64,000 nt of DNA from Terrihalobacillus insolitus (GTDB lineage Bacteria; Bacillota; Bacilli; Bacillales; Amphibacillaceae). Position 1 is the first letter of the stretch. Each line of letters opens with the position of its first letter. Made by a program: the position numbers and the translations under genes. The stretch covers positions 114,632 through 178,631 of the forward strand of contig NZ_JAMQKB010000006.1 of the NCBI RefSeq assembly GCF_028416575.1, given 5' to 3'. Under the pieces are notes generated by a model that saw only the letters and a list, made by a program, of their open reading frames with translations, was not told where the DNA came from and made no database searches. Shown here one piece after another: positions 47,980 to 56,993 of the stretch.

Positions 47980-49074
47980 TCAATTAGTCAGAATCTGCTT
48001 TAATATTGGGGTAAGGCTGTCCGCAATCCGCATAAACCCTAAATCATTCGGATGCACACCATCAACTGTACCTTCATTCGAAACATCCCCTAGCAGGTTT
48101 GTTCCCTCATGGAAAAAAATAGCCCAATCCCCTTTGCGTTTTCTCTTATCGACCAATTCCCGTTGAAATTCTAGCCTATCTATCCTGTCGTTGTACACTT
48201 GTTCATCAATAAGCTCAGCTGCATATGGAAATTTTGATACGAGTAAAATGGGTACTATAGGATGAACCTGCCGATACAACTTGATAAATCGTGGTAGTGT
48301 CTCTTTATACAATGCAGTACTCACACAATTGGGCTCATAATCTAACACTAAACAAGCCGGATCGAAAATCTCACTTATTAATTTTGCCATATTTGCTTCC
48401 CCTTTACCGTTACCAGAAAAGCCTAGATTAATAAATTCTTGATTAAACCGGCGGCTTAAGATATTCGTGTATGCCAAACCAGGTCTCGAGGCACAACCGC
48501 CCTGTGTAATTGATGTTCCATAAAAGATAATTTTCTTTGAACTTTCATAGGGGGCCGCAGATGTAATCTGTGCGTTATCATCGAGCCCGATGTACACTTC
48601 CTCTACCCCTTGATAAAGCGGAAAATGTAAGGTGATTGTTATAGGGTCAGTATTTTCCCGTTCTAGTAAAGTGACAGTATACATTTTTTCTGTGTGATCA
48701 AATTGTGTTACTCTATAAAACTCATGGTTAGGGAAATCGCCAATATAACAATCAAAACCACACTGTCCTGTAGGTGGCATATTATACATATTAGCTGCAT
48801 CTGCCAGCTTCACTTTAATGGAAAGTGTAGTGGAATTTGTTTGGAACCTAATTTGCCCACCAGCAGTACAATTAGCTAATTGGTTCACTGCTTCCGGGAT
48901 TTCGATACCTGGATTTTTCTTTAGTCTACGATAAATCTGGTCTTCTTCCATCCATGGAAACCCACTTAGCGTAAATGGTTTCGACCTCGGATCATACCAT
49001 TTATACTGCTCCTCCTGATTCATTTCATCAATCGTCATGTTTCCATCTAATTTGCTTGGCTGTTCTCCCTTCAA
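47980..49074 (-). CDS. SGNH/GDSL-family hydrolase
   Basis: 364 residues. An N-terminal beta-sandwich domain of ~170 residues precedes an SGNH hydrolase domain with catalytic Ser in IIFYGTSITQGGCAS, Gly in GFSGNGKGEA, Asn in DYEPN and Asp/His in DGVHPNDLGFMRIAD. No signal peptide, so probably a cytoplasmic deacetylase or esterase acting on imported glycans. The start is a TTG behind GGAGGGGTTGAG; an ATG 12 codons further on is an alternative. Overlapping function with the CE7 esterase suggests two different acyl groups. Confidence 0.85.
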   Translation of the reverse strand: MKGEQPSKLDGNMTIDEMNQEEQYKWYDPRSKPFTLSGFPWMEEDQIYRRLKKNPGIEIPEAVNQLANCTAGGQIRFQTNSTTLSIKVKLADAANMYNMPPTGQCGFDCYIGDFPNHEFYRVTQFDHTEKMYTVTLLERENTDPITITLHFPLYQGVEEVYIGLDDNAQITSAAPYESSKKIIFYGTSITQGGCASRPGLAYTNILSRRFNQEFINLGFSGNGKGEANMAKLISEIFDPACLVLDYEPNCVSTALYKETLPRFIKLYRQVHPIVPILLVSKFPYAAELIDEQVYNDRIDRLEFQRELVDKRKRKGDWAIFFHEGTNLLGDVSNEGTVDGVHPNDLGFMRIADSLTPILKQILTN

Positions 49075-49122
49075 CTCAACCCCTCCTTCCGCACAGGCAT
49101 TATAAATGGCAGAAAAAACACC

Positions 49123-49824
49123 TTATGCTTTAAGTGATTTTTCATTGATCCCCTCTACAAATGCCTTTGTAATAAGTTGTGGCCTTGTAATTGCTGTACC
49201 AACAATTACCGCATGCGCACCCTTTTCCAGCATTTGTTTGGCTTCTTGTGGAGTATTTATTCTTCCTTCCGCAAACACAGGACAACGGGTCTGTTTTGTT
49301 AACTCTTCAACCAGTTTAAAATCTGGCTTCGTTCGACCTGTATTCGTATACTCCGTGTATCCAGAAAGTGTGGTAGACACACAATCCACTCCTAAATCAA
49401 GCGCATCTAACCCTTCATCTATGGTTGATATGTCAGCTAACACTAAGGTATTATGGTTCTGTATATACGGAATCAAATCTTGAAGTTTTTCTCCATTCGG
49501 TCGCTTTCTTTTTGTACAATCCAAGGCAATCACGTTTACGCCCGCTTTTAGCAAAGCATCTATTTCCCTCTTCGTTGGCGTAATGTAAACACTACTATTC
49601 TCGTACCTTCGCTTGATCAAACCGATGATCGGCAGCTTTGTCACTTTTCTTATAGCAACAATATCTTCGTACCCATTTGAGCGAATCCCTTCCGCTCCAC
49701 CTTGTTCAGCTGCCAACGCCATTTTAGCCATCATCTCTGCTCCGTGAAAGGGTTCGCCTTCAAGAGCTTGACACGATACAATCAACTTTCCTTTAAGTTT
49801 ACCTAATATTTTTGAATTATCCAT
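49123..49824 (-). CDS. nanE: N-acylglucosamine-6-phosphate / ManNAc-6-phosphate 2-epimerase
   Basis: About 233 residues, a TIM barrel with NanE family motifs: GKLIVSCQALEGEPFHG, GGAEGIRSNGYEDI, LPIIGLIKR, VIALDCTKRKRPNG, LADISTIDEG, FAEGRINTPQEA and HAVIVGTAITRPQLIT. It converts ManNAc-6-P to GlcNAc-6-P. No NanA lyase is in the window, so ManNAc may arise directly from the glycan rather than from sialic acid. The start may also be the GTG at 49836; the ATG at 49824 is the first common choice. Confidence 0.92.
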   Translation of the reverse strand: MDNSKILGKLKGKLIVSCQALEGEPFHGAEMMAKMALAAEQGGAEGIRSNGYEDIVAIRKVTKLPIIGLIKRRYENSSVYITPTKREIDALLKAGVNVIALDCTKRKRPNGEKLQDLIPYIQNHNTLVLADISTIDEGLDALDLGVDCVSTTLSGYTEYTNTGRTKPDFKLVEELTKQTRCPVFAEGRINTPQEAKQMLEKGAHAVIVGTAITRPQLITKAFVEGINEKSLKA

Positions 49825-49868
49825 CTGCTTCACCACTATTTCTTTAAGTATCTTTGTTTAAGGTAACG

Positions 49869-50507
49869 CTAATCAATCACACGATTCAGCTTCTTATACC
49901 TCACTTCAACTTTATGTCTAATAATCTGATTCAGGCATGTTACCCACATCATAATCCCCCCGCCTGTTAAAAAGAAAAACGTGGCAGGAAATCGATAACT
50001 AACTAGTAAAATACCGATAATCCCTAAAATAGTTACCCCAGTCAAGTGGAGAAAGGAGACTCCCGTAAAAAATGAATGTTTACATGTAGCTTTGATTCCT
50101 TGATCGGATCGGACGAGGGTCGGAAATACATTCACCGATAAAATAAGTAACCCTACAAGTATGATTGTTAATAAACCAAAGGTTACATACTGAATAGTTA
50201 TATTTTCGATGCGCCCAAAAAACCTAAAATCCACCATGATAATCGTATACAAAATACTAAGAATGAACCCAATAAGCTGGGATTTCCAATAGTAATCCTT
50301 AAATGCCTTCCAGAACGTTTTCCCAATCGCAATATGAACATTCCCTTTAACCCATTGATCGGTAACAGCGAATGCTGCGACTGTTGCTGGGAAAAAGCTA
50401 AAAAGCAGAACTCCAACCATACACGATAGAAGCCATAATACATTTAATTTAACAATACGCATAAACCACTCAAACACCATGAAAATTACTGCTGTAAATG
50501 AGCCCAT
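49869..50507 (-). CDS. YesL-family (DUF624) membrane protein
   Basis: About 212 residues, five or six membrane helices, matching YesL/DUF624 proteins that occur with carbohydrate ABC transporters in Bacilli. N-terminal MGSFTAVIFMVFEWFMRIVKLNVLWLLSCMVGVLLF and the short conserved PATVAAFAVTDQWVKG are typical. A function in ABC transporter assembly or signalling is assumed from context only. The open frame reaches back 28 codons into the permease gene; the ATG at 50507 lies behind GAGGGTGTGATG and is preferred. Confidence 0.85.
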   Translation of the reverse strand: MGSFTAVIFMVFEWFMRIVKLNVLWLLSCMVGVLLFSFFPATVAAFAVTDQWVKGNVHIAIGKTFWKAFKDYYWKSQLIGFILSILYTIIMVDFRFFGRIENITIQYVTFGLLTIILVGLLILSVNVFPTLVRSDQGIKATCKHSFFTGVSFLHLTGVTILGIIGILLVSYRFPATFFFLTGGGIMMWVTCLNQIIRHKVEVRYKKLNRVID

Positions 50508-50526
50508 CTCATCACACCCTCTTGTT

Positions 50527-51408
50527 TTAGCCTTTGACTGAACTAGAGTAAGCTGCTTCGATAAAGAACCGTTGGAATATAATGAACACAATCATTACCG
50601 GTAATAATGCAATGATGGCGCCTGCAGCAATTAATCTAGTGTTTGCAGAAAATGCCCCTTGCAACTGATAGAGACCTAGTGTAATCGGATAACTATTCGG
50701 GTCATCAAGCACTAATAAAGGCCATAAGAAGTTATTCCACGATGCAATGAAGGAAAGGATAGCAAGTACACCCAGCATCGGTCTTAACATCGGGAATAAC
50801 AGCCTCCAGAATATTTGCCATACATTTGCTCCATCGATAATAGCAGATTCCTCTATTTCTTTCGGAATTTCAATAAATCCCTGACGCATTAGGAAGATTC
50901 CAAATGCAGTAATGGCTCCCGGTACTATAACACCTGCGTATGATCCCATTAATCCAAGTTTATCAATAACTAAATAAACCGGGATCATGGTTACCTCATT
51001 TGGAATCATCATCGTAGCTATGATCATCATAAAGATTAAATTTTTTCCCTTAAAATTCATTCTCGCTAACGGAAATGCTGCTAAAGAACAAAATATTAAG
51101 GGGAGTACGACACCAAAGAACGTTAAAATTAACGTATTTAACAGGTACATTGGTATTGGCAACGAGTTCCAAACCTGTACGAAGTTACTAAAGGTAATAT
51201 CTGTAGGAATTAATTGAGGTGGAACCGAAAAAATGGTATCTTTCTCTCCTTTTAAGGAAGTTGACATTGTCCACAAGAAGGGAATAATCGTAATACAAGT
51301 TACAATAAGAAGAAGGAGGTAAGTACCACCGGCTCTTAAGAGTTTCTTTTTACCATATCCATCTTTATTACTCATCTTTATGTTATTTTCAATAGCAGTC
51401 TGTGCCAT
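50527..51408 (-). CDS. Carbohydrate ABC transporter permease (MalG family)
   Basis: About 293 residues, six membrane helices. The EAA loop that contacts the ATPase reads EIPKEIEESAIIDGANVWQIFWRLLFPMLRPMLG. It is similar to CUT1 family inner permeases (MalG, MsmG). It forms the sugar channel together with the preceding permease gene product. The open frame starts seven codons earlier; the ATG at 51408 follows AGGAGGGGAAG. No ATPase gene lies in the locus, so a shared MsiK/MsmX-type ATPase is expected to energise it. Confidence 0.93.
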   Translation of the reverse strand: MAQTAIENNIKMSNKDGYGKKKLLRAGGTYLLLLIVTCITIIPFLWTMSTSLKGEKDTIFSVPPQLIPTDITFSNFVQVWNSLPIPMYLLNTLILTFFGVVLPLIFCSLAAFPLARMNFKGKNLIFMMIIATMMIPNEVTMIPVYLVIDKLGLMGSYAGVIVPGAITAFGIFLMRQGFIEIPKEIEESAIIDGANVWQIFWRLLFPMLRPMLGVLAILSFIASWNNFLWPLLVLDDPNSYPITLGLYQLQGAFSANTRLIAAGAIIALLPVMIVFIIFQRFFIEAAYSSSVKG

Positions 51409-51428
51409 TTTTCTTCCCCTCCTTTTCA

Positions 51429-52283
51429 TTATCTAGGGTTTTGATCCAGGAATTTTTGGTTTATAAAGGTAATTATTAATATAACAATAAATAAAATAAA
51501 TGAAATAGCACTAGCATATCCCATATTTAATTCTGTAAATGCCTCTTGGAAAACAAGTAGTACGGCTGTTGTCGAAGCACGTAATGGTCCACCAGAAGTC
51601 ATCGTCAGCATAAGCGTAAATTCTTTAAATGCCCCCATTGTTGATATGACTGTAACAAAGAAGATCATCGGCTTTATTAAAGGAACTGTAACGTATATGT
51701 GTTTCTGCCAAAAACTCCCTCCATCTAGTTCACAGGCTTCATATAGTTCCTTTGGTACACCCTGTAATGCCGCCAAGTAAAATAACATATAATAACCAAA
51801 CCCCTGCCATACAGTAACAAATGCCAGAGCAAGCATTACAGTGGATGGATTAATCAACCAACCAATTTCACCTATACCCAAAAAAGATAAAAAATAATTG
51901 ATAATTCCCTGTTTAGCAAACATCCATTTCCATAGGATTGCCGTAACGACTACCGAAACAAGTACCGGGAAATAGAAAATCAGTCTAAACATGCTAATCC
52001 CTCTTAGTTTCTGATTAACCAGTACAGCTATTAAAATAGGAAAAACTACTAATACAGGTGTGACGAGTAACCAGTAGTAAACCGTATTAAACAACGCTTT
52101 TCTAAACTCACTGTCTTGAAATGCTTGAATATAATTATTTAATCCTACCCATTCAACCGGATCAAACACATTATAATTGGTAAAACTCAAACCCAAAGCT
52201 GCAATGCTCGGTATGAATGTAAACAGAAGTAACAGCAATAGGGGAATCGATAAAAATGACCAAGCATGTCTTGCTTTATACAT
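51429..52283 (-). CDS. Carbohydrate ABC transporter permease (MalF family)
   Basis: About 284 residues, six membrane helices. EAA loop: GVPKELYEACELDGGSFWQKHIYVTVPLIKP. It pairs with the MalG-type permease downstream, whose start lies 20 bp beyond its stop. The frame opens 21 codons upstream across the terminator-like hairpin, but the ATG at 52283 lies 7 nt after TTAGGAGG. It belongs to CUT1 importers for oligosaccharides. Confidence 0.92.
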   Translation of the reverse strand: MYKARHAWSFLSIPLLLLLLFTFIPSIAALGLSFTNYNVFDPVEWVGLNNYIQAFQDSEFRKALFNTVYYWLLVTPVLVVFPILIAVLVNQKLRGISMFRLIFYFPVLVSVVVTAILWKWMFAKQGIINYFLSFLGIGEIGWLINPSTVMLALAFVTVWQGFGYYMLFYLAALQGVPKELYEACELDGGSFWQKHIYVTVPLIKPMIFFVTVISTMGAFKEFTLMLTMTSGGPLRASTTAVLLVFQEAFTELNMGYASAISFILFIVILIITFINQKFLDQNPR

Positions 52284-52302
52284 ATTTGAACCTCCTAATA
52301 AG

Positions 52303-52329
52303 AAGATGGGTCCCCTCAAACGGGGACCC
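52303..52329 (-). terminator. Attenuating hairpin between binding-protein and permease genes
   Basis: On the minus strand GGGTCCCC-gtttga-GGGGACCC, an 8-bp GC-rich stem 20 nt after the binding-protein stop codon, without a U-tract. Such hairpins often stabilise the upstream mRNA, so more binding protein than permease is made. Confidence 0.7.
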
Positions 52330-52348
52330 TTTGATAACCCTAACAAGG

Positions 52349-53710
52349 CTATTCCGCCAGTAAAGAATTCACTTCTTGTTCTGCTTGTGTTAGTGCATCT
52401 GCCGGATCAACATCTTGTAAAAGTACCCTTTGGAAAGCTTGGTGGATCGCTTCATAAATACCTGATACACTTTCTACAGGAGGAATCATATTCTCAGCAG
52501 TATCCAAAGCTTGTGCAGCATAGAATTTGCCTCTTTCTGTAGCATCTTCTGAGTCCTCCCCTTCAGCAAAGAACGGATCCTCAATAGCTTCTTTAACTGG
52601 TGGAAGTACTGCTGCTTCTTTTGCAAAAGCTAACTGATTGTCTGCATTAGTAACGAACTTAGCAAAAGCAACTGCAGCATCTTTCGATTTACTAGTGGAA
52701 GAGACTGCTATATTCATAGGGTTTGCATGCTGTTTTCCTGCTGTTCCTTCTAACGGTGGGCCAGCTAAAGATTTTTCATAAACATCTGGTGAAAGGTCTT
52801 TTACTTGACGGAACAACTGAGGCCCTGTATACCACCAAGCAACTTTTTCTTGTGCGTATAATTCTGCCATAGATACTTGATTAAGTAAGATATCAATGTC
52901 GTACAATCCTTCATCATAATACTCTTTGTACTTTGTCCATAATTCAACTGCTTCAGGTGTATTAAAAGCTGCTTTCGTGTTATCTTCGTTTAGGAATGGG
53001 ATGCCATTCTTCGGGAATTGGAAGTGCATTTCTGGCATGATTACTTCCCCATATGCACCTGTTTTTTCGAGAATAGTTGGGGACATTTCCCAAGCTTCCT
53101 CAAAGGTTGCAGGCGGTGCATCATATCCTGCTTTTTCTAAAAGTTCCGGATTGTAAATCAACCCACTTGTCGTTGTATACCAAGGAAGCGCATATACACT
53201 GCCGTTCACAGAGCCAGCTTCCCAAATACCTTCAAAAAATGTATCTTTTACATCAGCTGCAGCTTCGTCCATGTTAACAAGTGCTCCCTTTGCACCAGCT
53301 TTTTTAACGAAGTCTGTGTTAAGGTTCATTACATCTGGAAGGTCTCCACTTGCTGCTTTGGTAAGCACTAGCTGCTCAACTTGATCGTAAGGAACATCAT
53401 TGATCTTCACCGTTACACCTGGATGTTCACTTTCAAATGACTCTTTCAAACCATTTAGGTAGTCCTCAAATGCTGGGAGCAACGAAATCGTCATAAATTC
53501 TACTTCGCCAGATAACTCATCAGAAGAACCACTGGTATCCGCTGTATCACCTGTATTATCCCCTGTGTTATCTGTGTTTTCCTCATTAGTAGTAGTATCT
53601 TCTGTGTCTCCCGCGCTGGTTTCATCTCCGTCTGAACATGCTGTAAAAGTAATTAACATCATTCCCAAAACTAGCATTAGCAGAAATTTTGCGTTCATCA
53701 TCTTGTTCAC
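52349..53710 (-). CDS. Sugar ABC transporter substrate-binding lipoprotein
   Basis: About 453 residues. A lipoprotein signal peptide with lipobox TFTAC places it on the outer face of the membrane. A low-complexity linker of D, T, E, N, G and S (~50 residues) follows. The remainder is a family 1 extracellular solute-binding protein (SBP_bac_1): NDVPYDQVEQLVLTKAASGDLPDVMNLNT and SVNGSVYALPWYTTTSGLIYNPELLEKAG. Likely captures amino-sugar oligosaccharides. The GTG at 53710 sits 7 nt after GGAGG; an ATG six codons earlier overlaps that ribosome binding site. Confidence 0.9.
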   Translation of the reverse strand: MNKMMNAKFLLMLVLGMMLITFTACSDGDETSAGDTEDTTTNEENTDNTGDNTGDTADTSGSSDELSGEVEFMTISLLPAFEDYLNGLKESFESEHPGVTVKINDVPYDQVEQLVLTKAASGDLPDVMNLNTDFVKKAGAKGALVNMDEAAADVKDTFFEGIWEAGSVNGSVYALPWYTTTSGLIYNPELLEKAGYDAPPATFEEAWEMSPTILEKTGAYGEVIMPEMHFQFPKNGIPFLNEDNTKAAFNTPEAVELWTKYKEYYDEGLYDIDILLNQVSMAELYAQEKVAWWYTGPQLFRQVKDLSPDVYEKSLAGPPLEGTAGKQHANPMNIAVSSTSKSKDAAVAFAKFVTNADNQLAFAKEAAVLPPVKEAIEDPFFAEGEDSEDATERGKFYAAQALDTAENMIPPVESVSGIYEAIHQAFQRVLLQDVDPADALTQAEQEVNSLLAE

Positions 53711-53791
53711 TAATTTTCCTCCATTCAAAATGTTATTGAACTAACCTACGACAACGTATTAGCGGAATAAACCTCCTTTTATTTATATTAT

Positions 53792-53840
53792 GAATGAAAC
53801 TTTCTCCATGATTATAATATAAGGCGGAACTGCGCGTCAA
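53792..53840 (-). promoter_or_regulatory. SigA-type promoter with candidate RpiR operator
   Basis: On the minus strand TTGACG (53835-53840), 18 bp, TATAAT (53811-53816), then TGGAGAAAGTTTCATTC (53792-53808), which contains the palindrome GAAAGTTTC exactly where a repressor would block initiation. It drives the transporter-to-GH20 part of the locus. Confidence 0.65.
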
Positions 53841-53901
53841 TTAATTATTAGAATATTTTAAATTATTATATTCTGCATAAATCGCAGCAAAGCACATCCC
53901 T

Positions 53902-55455
53902 CTAGTAAGCTTCCATTTCTGGCCAATGGAGAGACACACCCAACTGGATCAATAGCTGTTGAAACTCCTTGACAAGTTGGTTATCTTCATAGAGATCCAC
54001 CAAATACATTTTCCGATTAATTGCAAAAGACGCCAGTGCGCCTGCAACTTCACCAATATTCCATTCTACCGGATGAAGACGGAAACAACCATTTGTCAAC
54101 TGGGTACTCCCTATATTCTTACAGGCTGGTATGACATTTTCGACACGAATTGGGATAAAACTACCTAAAGGGATTTCAAATGGGTAGCTTTTCGCATAAA
54201 ACAATCGATTCGAAACCGTTGTCGGGTGCAAGTCAATACGATAGGACCCGATGCCAACGGAATCATCAAGCCTCTTAATACCAGCTTTCCCACGATACGC
54301 TGAATTAATGTCCTGTTCCACTACCGTGTATAATGCTTCAATTCTTCTTGATTCTCGAATATACGGGTGCATCGCAAGTCCATCTTCCGTTCCTGTAATA
54401 TCAGGTCTCAGTCTCATTTCCGGATAGCCTTTTTTGCCATCTTCACGCGGTGCTTCTGTCTGGAGCCAATATAGTAAAGATAAGCTTAACTGCCTAGCCC
54501 CCTGCAAATGCTTTGCTTTGTCTTGTTCATCGACATCGATAATAGATCCTAACCAATAATCATTTTGAGGCCAGTTTATTAAGGTAACGTCTCCACTATA
54601 AAAATCTTCCTCATATAAATGTTTATCGATAATTCTTCGGTAGTCCCACAAGCCTAATTGATGTTCATTACCGAATACAGGTAAATATTTAGATTCCCCC
54701 GTATGCACATCGGGAACCCATTCACTTAGTTGATCATGGGTCAAAAAAGTTGCTCGATACTGTCTCCAAAAATCGTACTGCTCTGGTTTCTCAATGGTAT
54801 GGTCCTCACCAGGTACAAAATCCACCGCAAACACGTGGGTGATAGGCTGTACATCCTCTGCGCATGCTTCATCTAATGCATGTGGTTCTCCTGTGTCTTG
54901 CTTGGCCTCCGCACCAACCGCGTATTCCACATCTGCAAGTGGCAAAAGATCCCCTAATTCCGTTGCATCGAGAAAATAATCAGCCTCTATAGCCACTTCT
55001 TCTCCATCCTTATTGGAAACAATCACTGTTGTGATTTTATTTGCTTGCCACACTGCTCGCCGTGCTTTATGCTCTAATAAAAGTTTGAGGCGACCACTGG
55101 ATATAAACGGTTGCAGAAAATCCTCCAGCACCTTTAGCGCGACTTTCGGTTCATGAGCAATTCTACTCACCCATGCGTTACCTGGATTTAGGCGTTTGTG
55201 TTTGTCTATTAACGGATAATGCTTCTCATAGTAGGCCCTTACCTCGTTTCTGAACGTTCGGTATGTTTCTGTGCAACCAAACTCCTCAATCCATGGGTGT
55301 TCATCCGGAGGAACCGCTTGACTCGTTAATTGTCCACCTAACCATGCTGTCTCCTCCGTAAGAATGACAGAATTGCCAAGCTTTGCTGCTGTATACGCTG
55401 CCATGCAGCCGCCAATTCCTCCACCAATAATGGCAATATCCGCTTTCATCCACAT
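53902..55455 (-). CDS. FAD-dependent oxidoreductase (FAD_oxidored family)
   Basis: 517 residues. The Rossmann FAD-binding motif DIAIIGGGIGGCMAAYTAAKLGNSVILTEE is at the N-terminus, followed by WLGGQLTSQ, YFLDATELGDLLPLA and CKNIGSTQLTNGCFRLHPVEWNIGEVAGALA, as in PF12831 proteins. These occur in polysaccharide utilisation loci of Bacilli and Bacteroidetes, but their substrates are unknown; oxidation of a sugar hydroxyl is one inference. No signal peptide. The second Met (55449) is an equally good start. It follows the DUF4127 gene by 14 bp. Confidence 0.85.
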   Translation of the reverse strand: MWMKADIAIIGGGIGGCMAAYTAAKLGNSVILTEETAWLGGQLTSQAVPPDEHPWIEEFGCTETYRTFRNEVRAYYEKHYPLIDKHKRLNPGNAWVSRIAHEPKVALKVLEDFLQPFISSGRLKLLLEHKARRAVWQANKITTVIVSNKDGEEVAIEADYFLDATELGDLLPLADVEYAVGAEAKQDTGEPHALDEACAEDVQPITHVFAVDFVPGEDHTIEKPEQYDFWRQYRATFLTHDQLSEWVPDVHTGESKYLPVFGNEHQLGLWDYRRIIDKHLYEEDFYSGDVTLINWPQNDYWLGSIIDVDEQDKAKHLQGARQLSLSLLYWLQTEAPREDGKKGYPEMRLRPDITGTEDGLAMHPYIRESRRIEALYTVVEQDINSAYRGKAGIKRLDDSVGIGSYRIDLHPTTVSNRLFYAKSYPFEIPLGSFIPIRVENVIPACKNIGSTQLTNGCFRLHPVEWNIGEVAGALASFAINRKMYLVDLYEDNQLVKEFQQLLIQLGVSLHWPEMEAY

Positions 55456-55469
55456 ACTCCCTCCCTTTC

Positions 55470-56969
55470 TTATTTCAAGGTAATCCCTATCTCAAATGTA
55501 CGGTTCCATGGAAGATAGATTGATTCTAGTTGAATGTTGGAATCTATTTTACGTACCATTTCAACTGCTCGTGTCATAAATAATTCCTCTACTTTACGCA
55601 AAAGCTCCCCCTCCGTAACACTTGGTTCGTCCATCACTTCTCTGACTTCTTGCCTAACTACTGTTTGATATAAATAATCGTCTAATAATCGTAAAACAAG
55701 TTGCTTGTTTTTCGCTTTGGAGAAATCATGTCCTTGTTGATTAGCTAAATGTACCAAAGCTGCCTGCGCAATTACCGTTCCTATTGTGTTTCCAGCTGTG
55801 TTCCATGCTGCAAATCCGGCTAATTCAGTTAACGAAAACTGTTGCAGGACGTAAGGGATCATCATTGGGTCCGCTCCATTGGCATACGCCACATCCGCAA
55901 TGGCTACTTGCTTTCGCTTCTTATAATAATAGGAGAGCTTTTTAACCCATTCCCCGATATTTCGGTCATTCGTGTCTATTTCCGATAATTGCTTTCGTAA
56001 GGAAACATCTCCTTGCTTTCTTCCTGGAACATTAATGCCTAATACAATATCGGCATCCTCGATACTTTCAACCGTATGACTACCAAATGCATCAATCTGC
56101 CCCTTGACGGATTCTTGAAGCGGCCGATCCTCATACAAGGCGATCGCTAATGCGCCACGCTGCCCACTATAAATCGGGTAGAAAGTGGGATAGGTCACGT
56201 TTTCGAGCTGATAAATCATATGAGCAACTAGCACGCTGGCGACTTCATCTGCACCTGGATAGATAAAGATGTTTTCTTGTAAGTTTTTCGCAAATAATCG
56301 ATCTCTTAATTGTTGCTGTTCAATAATATTCAACCCATATTCACTAGTATCATCTTGCGGGAAAACCAAGTGATCCAGCACCCCATCAGCTACATAGTTA
56401 ATCAAGGACATATTAACGGTAAAATTTCGTTCTCTTGTTTTCAGGTAATCTTCTAAAATAGCATGCGGTATTTTTTCCTTCATACTTTCGACAATGGCTT
56501 CATCTTCTTTTAGACCATGCTGCTGGTAACGATGATAATGATAGGAGTATTGCCAAATTTCCTTGCCATATTGATCCCAGTACTCTTTTTCTTCTTGGTT
56601 GACGTAGCTATTGGATAATCGCATTGTCGAACTAAATGCCATCATGTCTAGTTGTGGATACTTTCGTTTGATGTCTAAAAATCTATCTAACCTATCCTGA
56701 ATAGTCGATTGGTCATCTGTATTAATCCGAGAAGGTACCAACCCGCCATAAAGAATCATGTCGATTGAAACAATGACCCCATCTACCTGTGGCGCTATTT
56801 CGTCTACCCACTGAAACAAATAGTCATAATCTGCCGGTGTTTTTAAAAACCCTATTTTTTCTTTTGCTGGTAACAGTAATTCCCAACCAGCTAAGCTTGC
56901 CAAGTCTTTCGGCAAATCATACGTTACTGGTCTTGCATCTACTGGTATGAGCGCAACTTTTTTAGCCAT
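55470..56969 (-). CDS. DUF4127-family protein
   Basis: 499 residues, DUF4127: KVALIPVDARPVTYDLPKDLASLAGWELLLP, GVIVSIDMILYGGLVPSR, MAFSSTMRLSN, YPGADEVASVLVAHM, ADVAYANGADPMMIPYVL and AAWNTAGNTIGTVIAQA are family blocks. The function is not established; conserved Asp, Arg and Asn residues suggest an enzyme acting on carbohydrates. No signal peptide, so cytoplasmic. It sits between the GHL10-like glycosidase and the FAD enzyme with short gaps, so it is part of the same operon. The ATG follows AAGGGGGTTCG. Confidence 0.88.
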   Translation of the reverse strand: MAKKVALIPVDARPVTYDLPKDLASLAGWELLLPAKEKIGFLKTPADYDYLFQWVDEIAPQVDGVIVSIDMILYGGLVPSRINTDDQSTIQDRLDRFLDIKRKYPQLDMMAFSSTMRLSNSYVNQEEKEYWDQYGKEIWQYSYHYHRYQQHGLKEDEAIVESMKEKIPHAILEDYLKTRERNFTVNMSLINYVADGVLDHLVFPQDDTSEYGLNIIEQQQLRDRLFAKNLQENIFIYPGADEVASVLVAHMIYQLENVTYPTFYPIYSGQRGALAIALYEDRPLQESVKGQIDAFGSHTVESIEDADIVLGINVPGRKQGDVSLRKQLSEIDTNDRNIGEWVKKLSYYYKKRKQVAIADVAYANGADPMMIPYVLQQFSLTELAGFAAWNTAGNTIGTVIAQAALVHLANQQGHDFSKAKNKQLVLRLLDDYLYQTVVRQEVREVMDEPSVTEGELLRKVEELFMTRAVEMVRKIDSNIQLESIYLPWNRTFEIGITLK

Positions 56970-56993
56970 ACGAACCCCCTTAAACCTGATTTG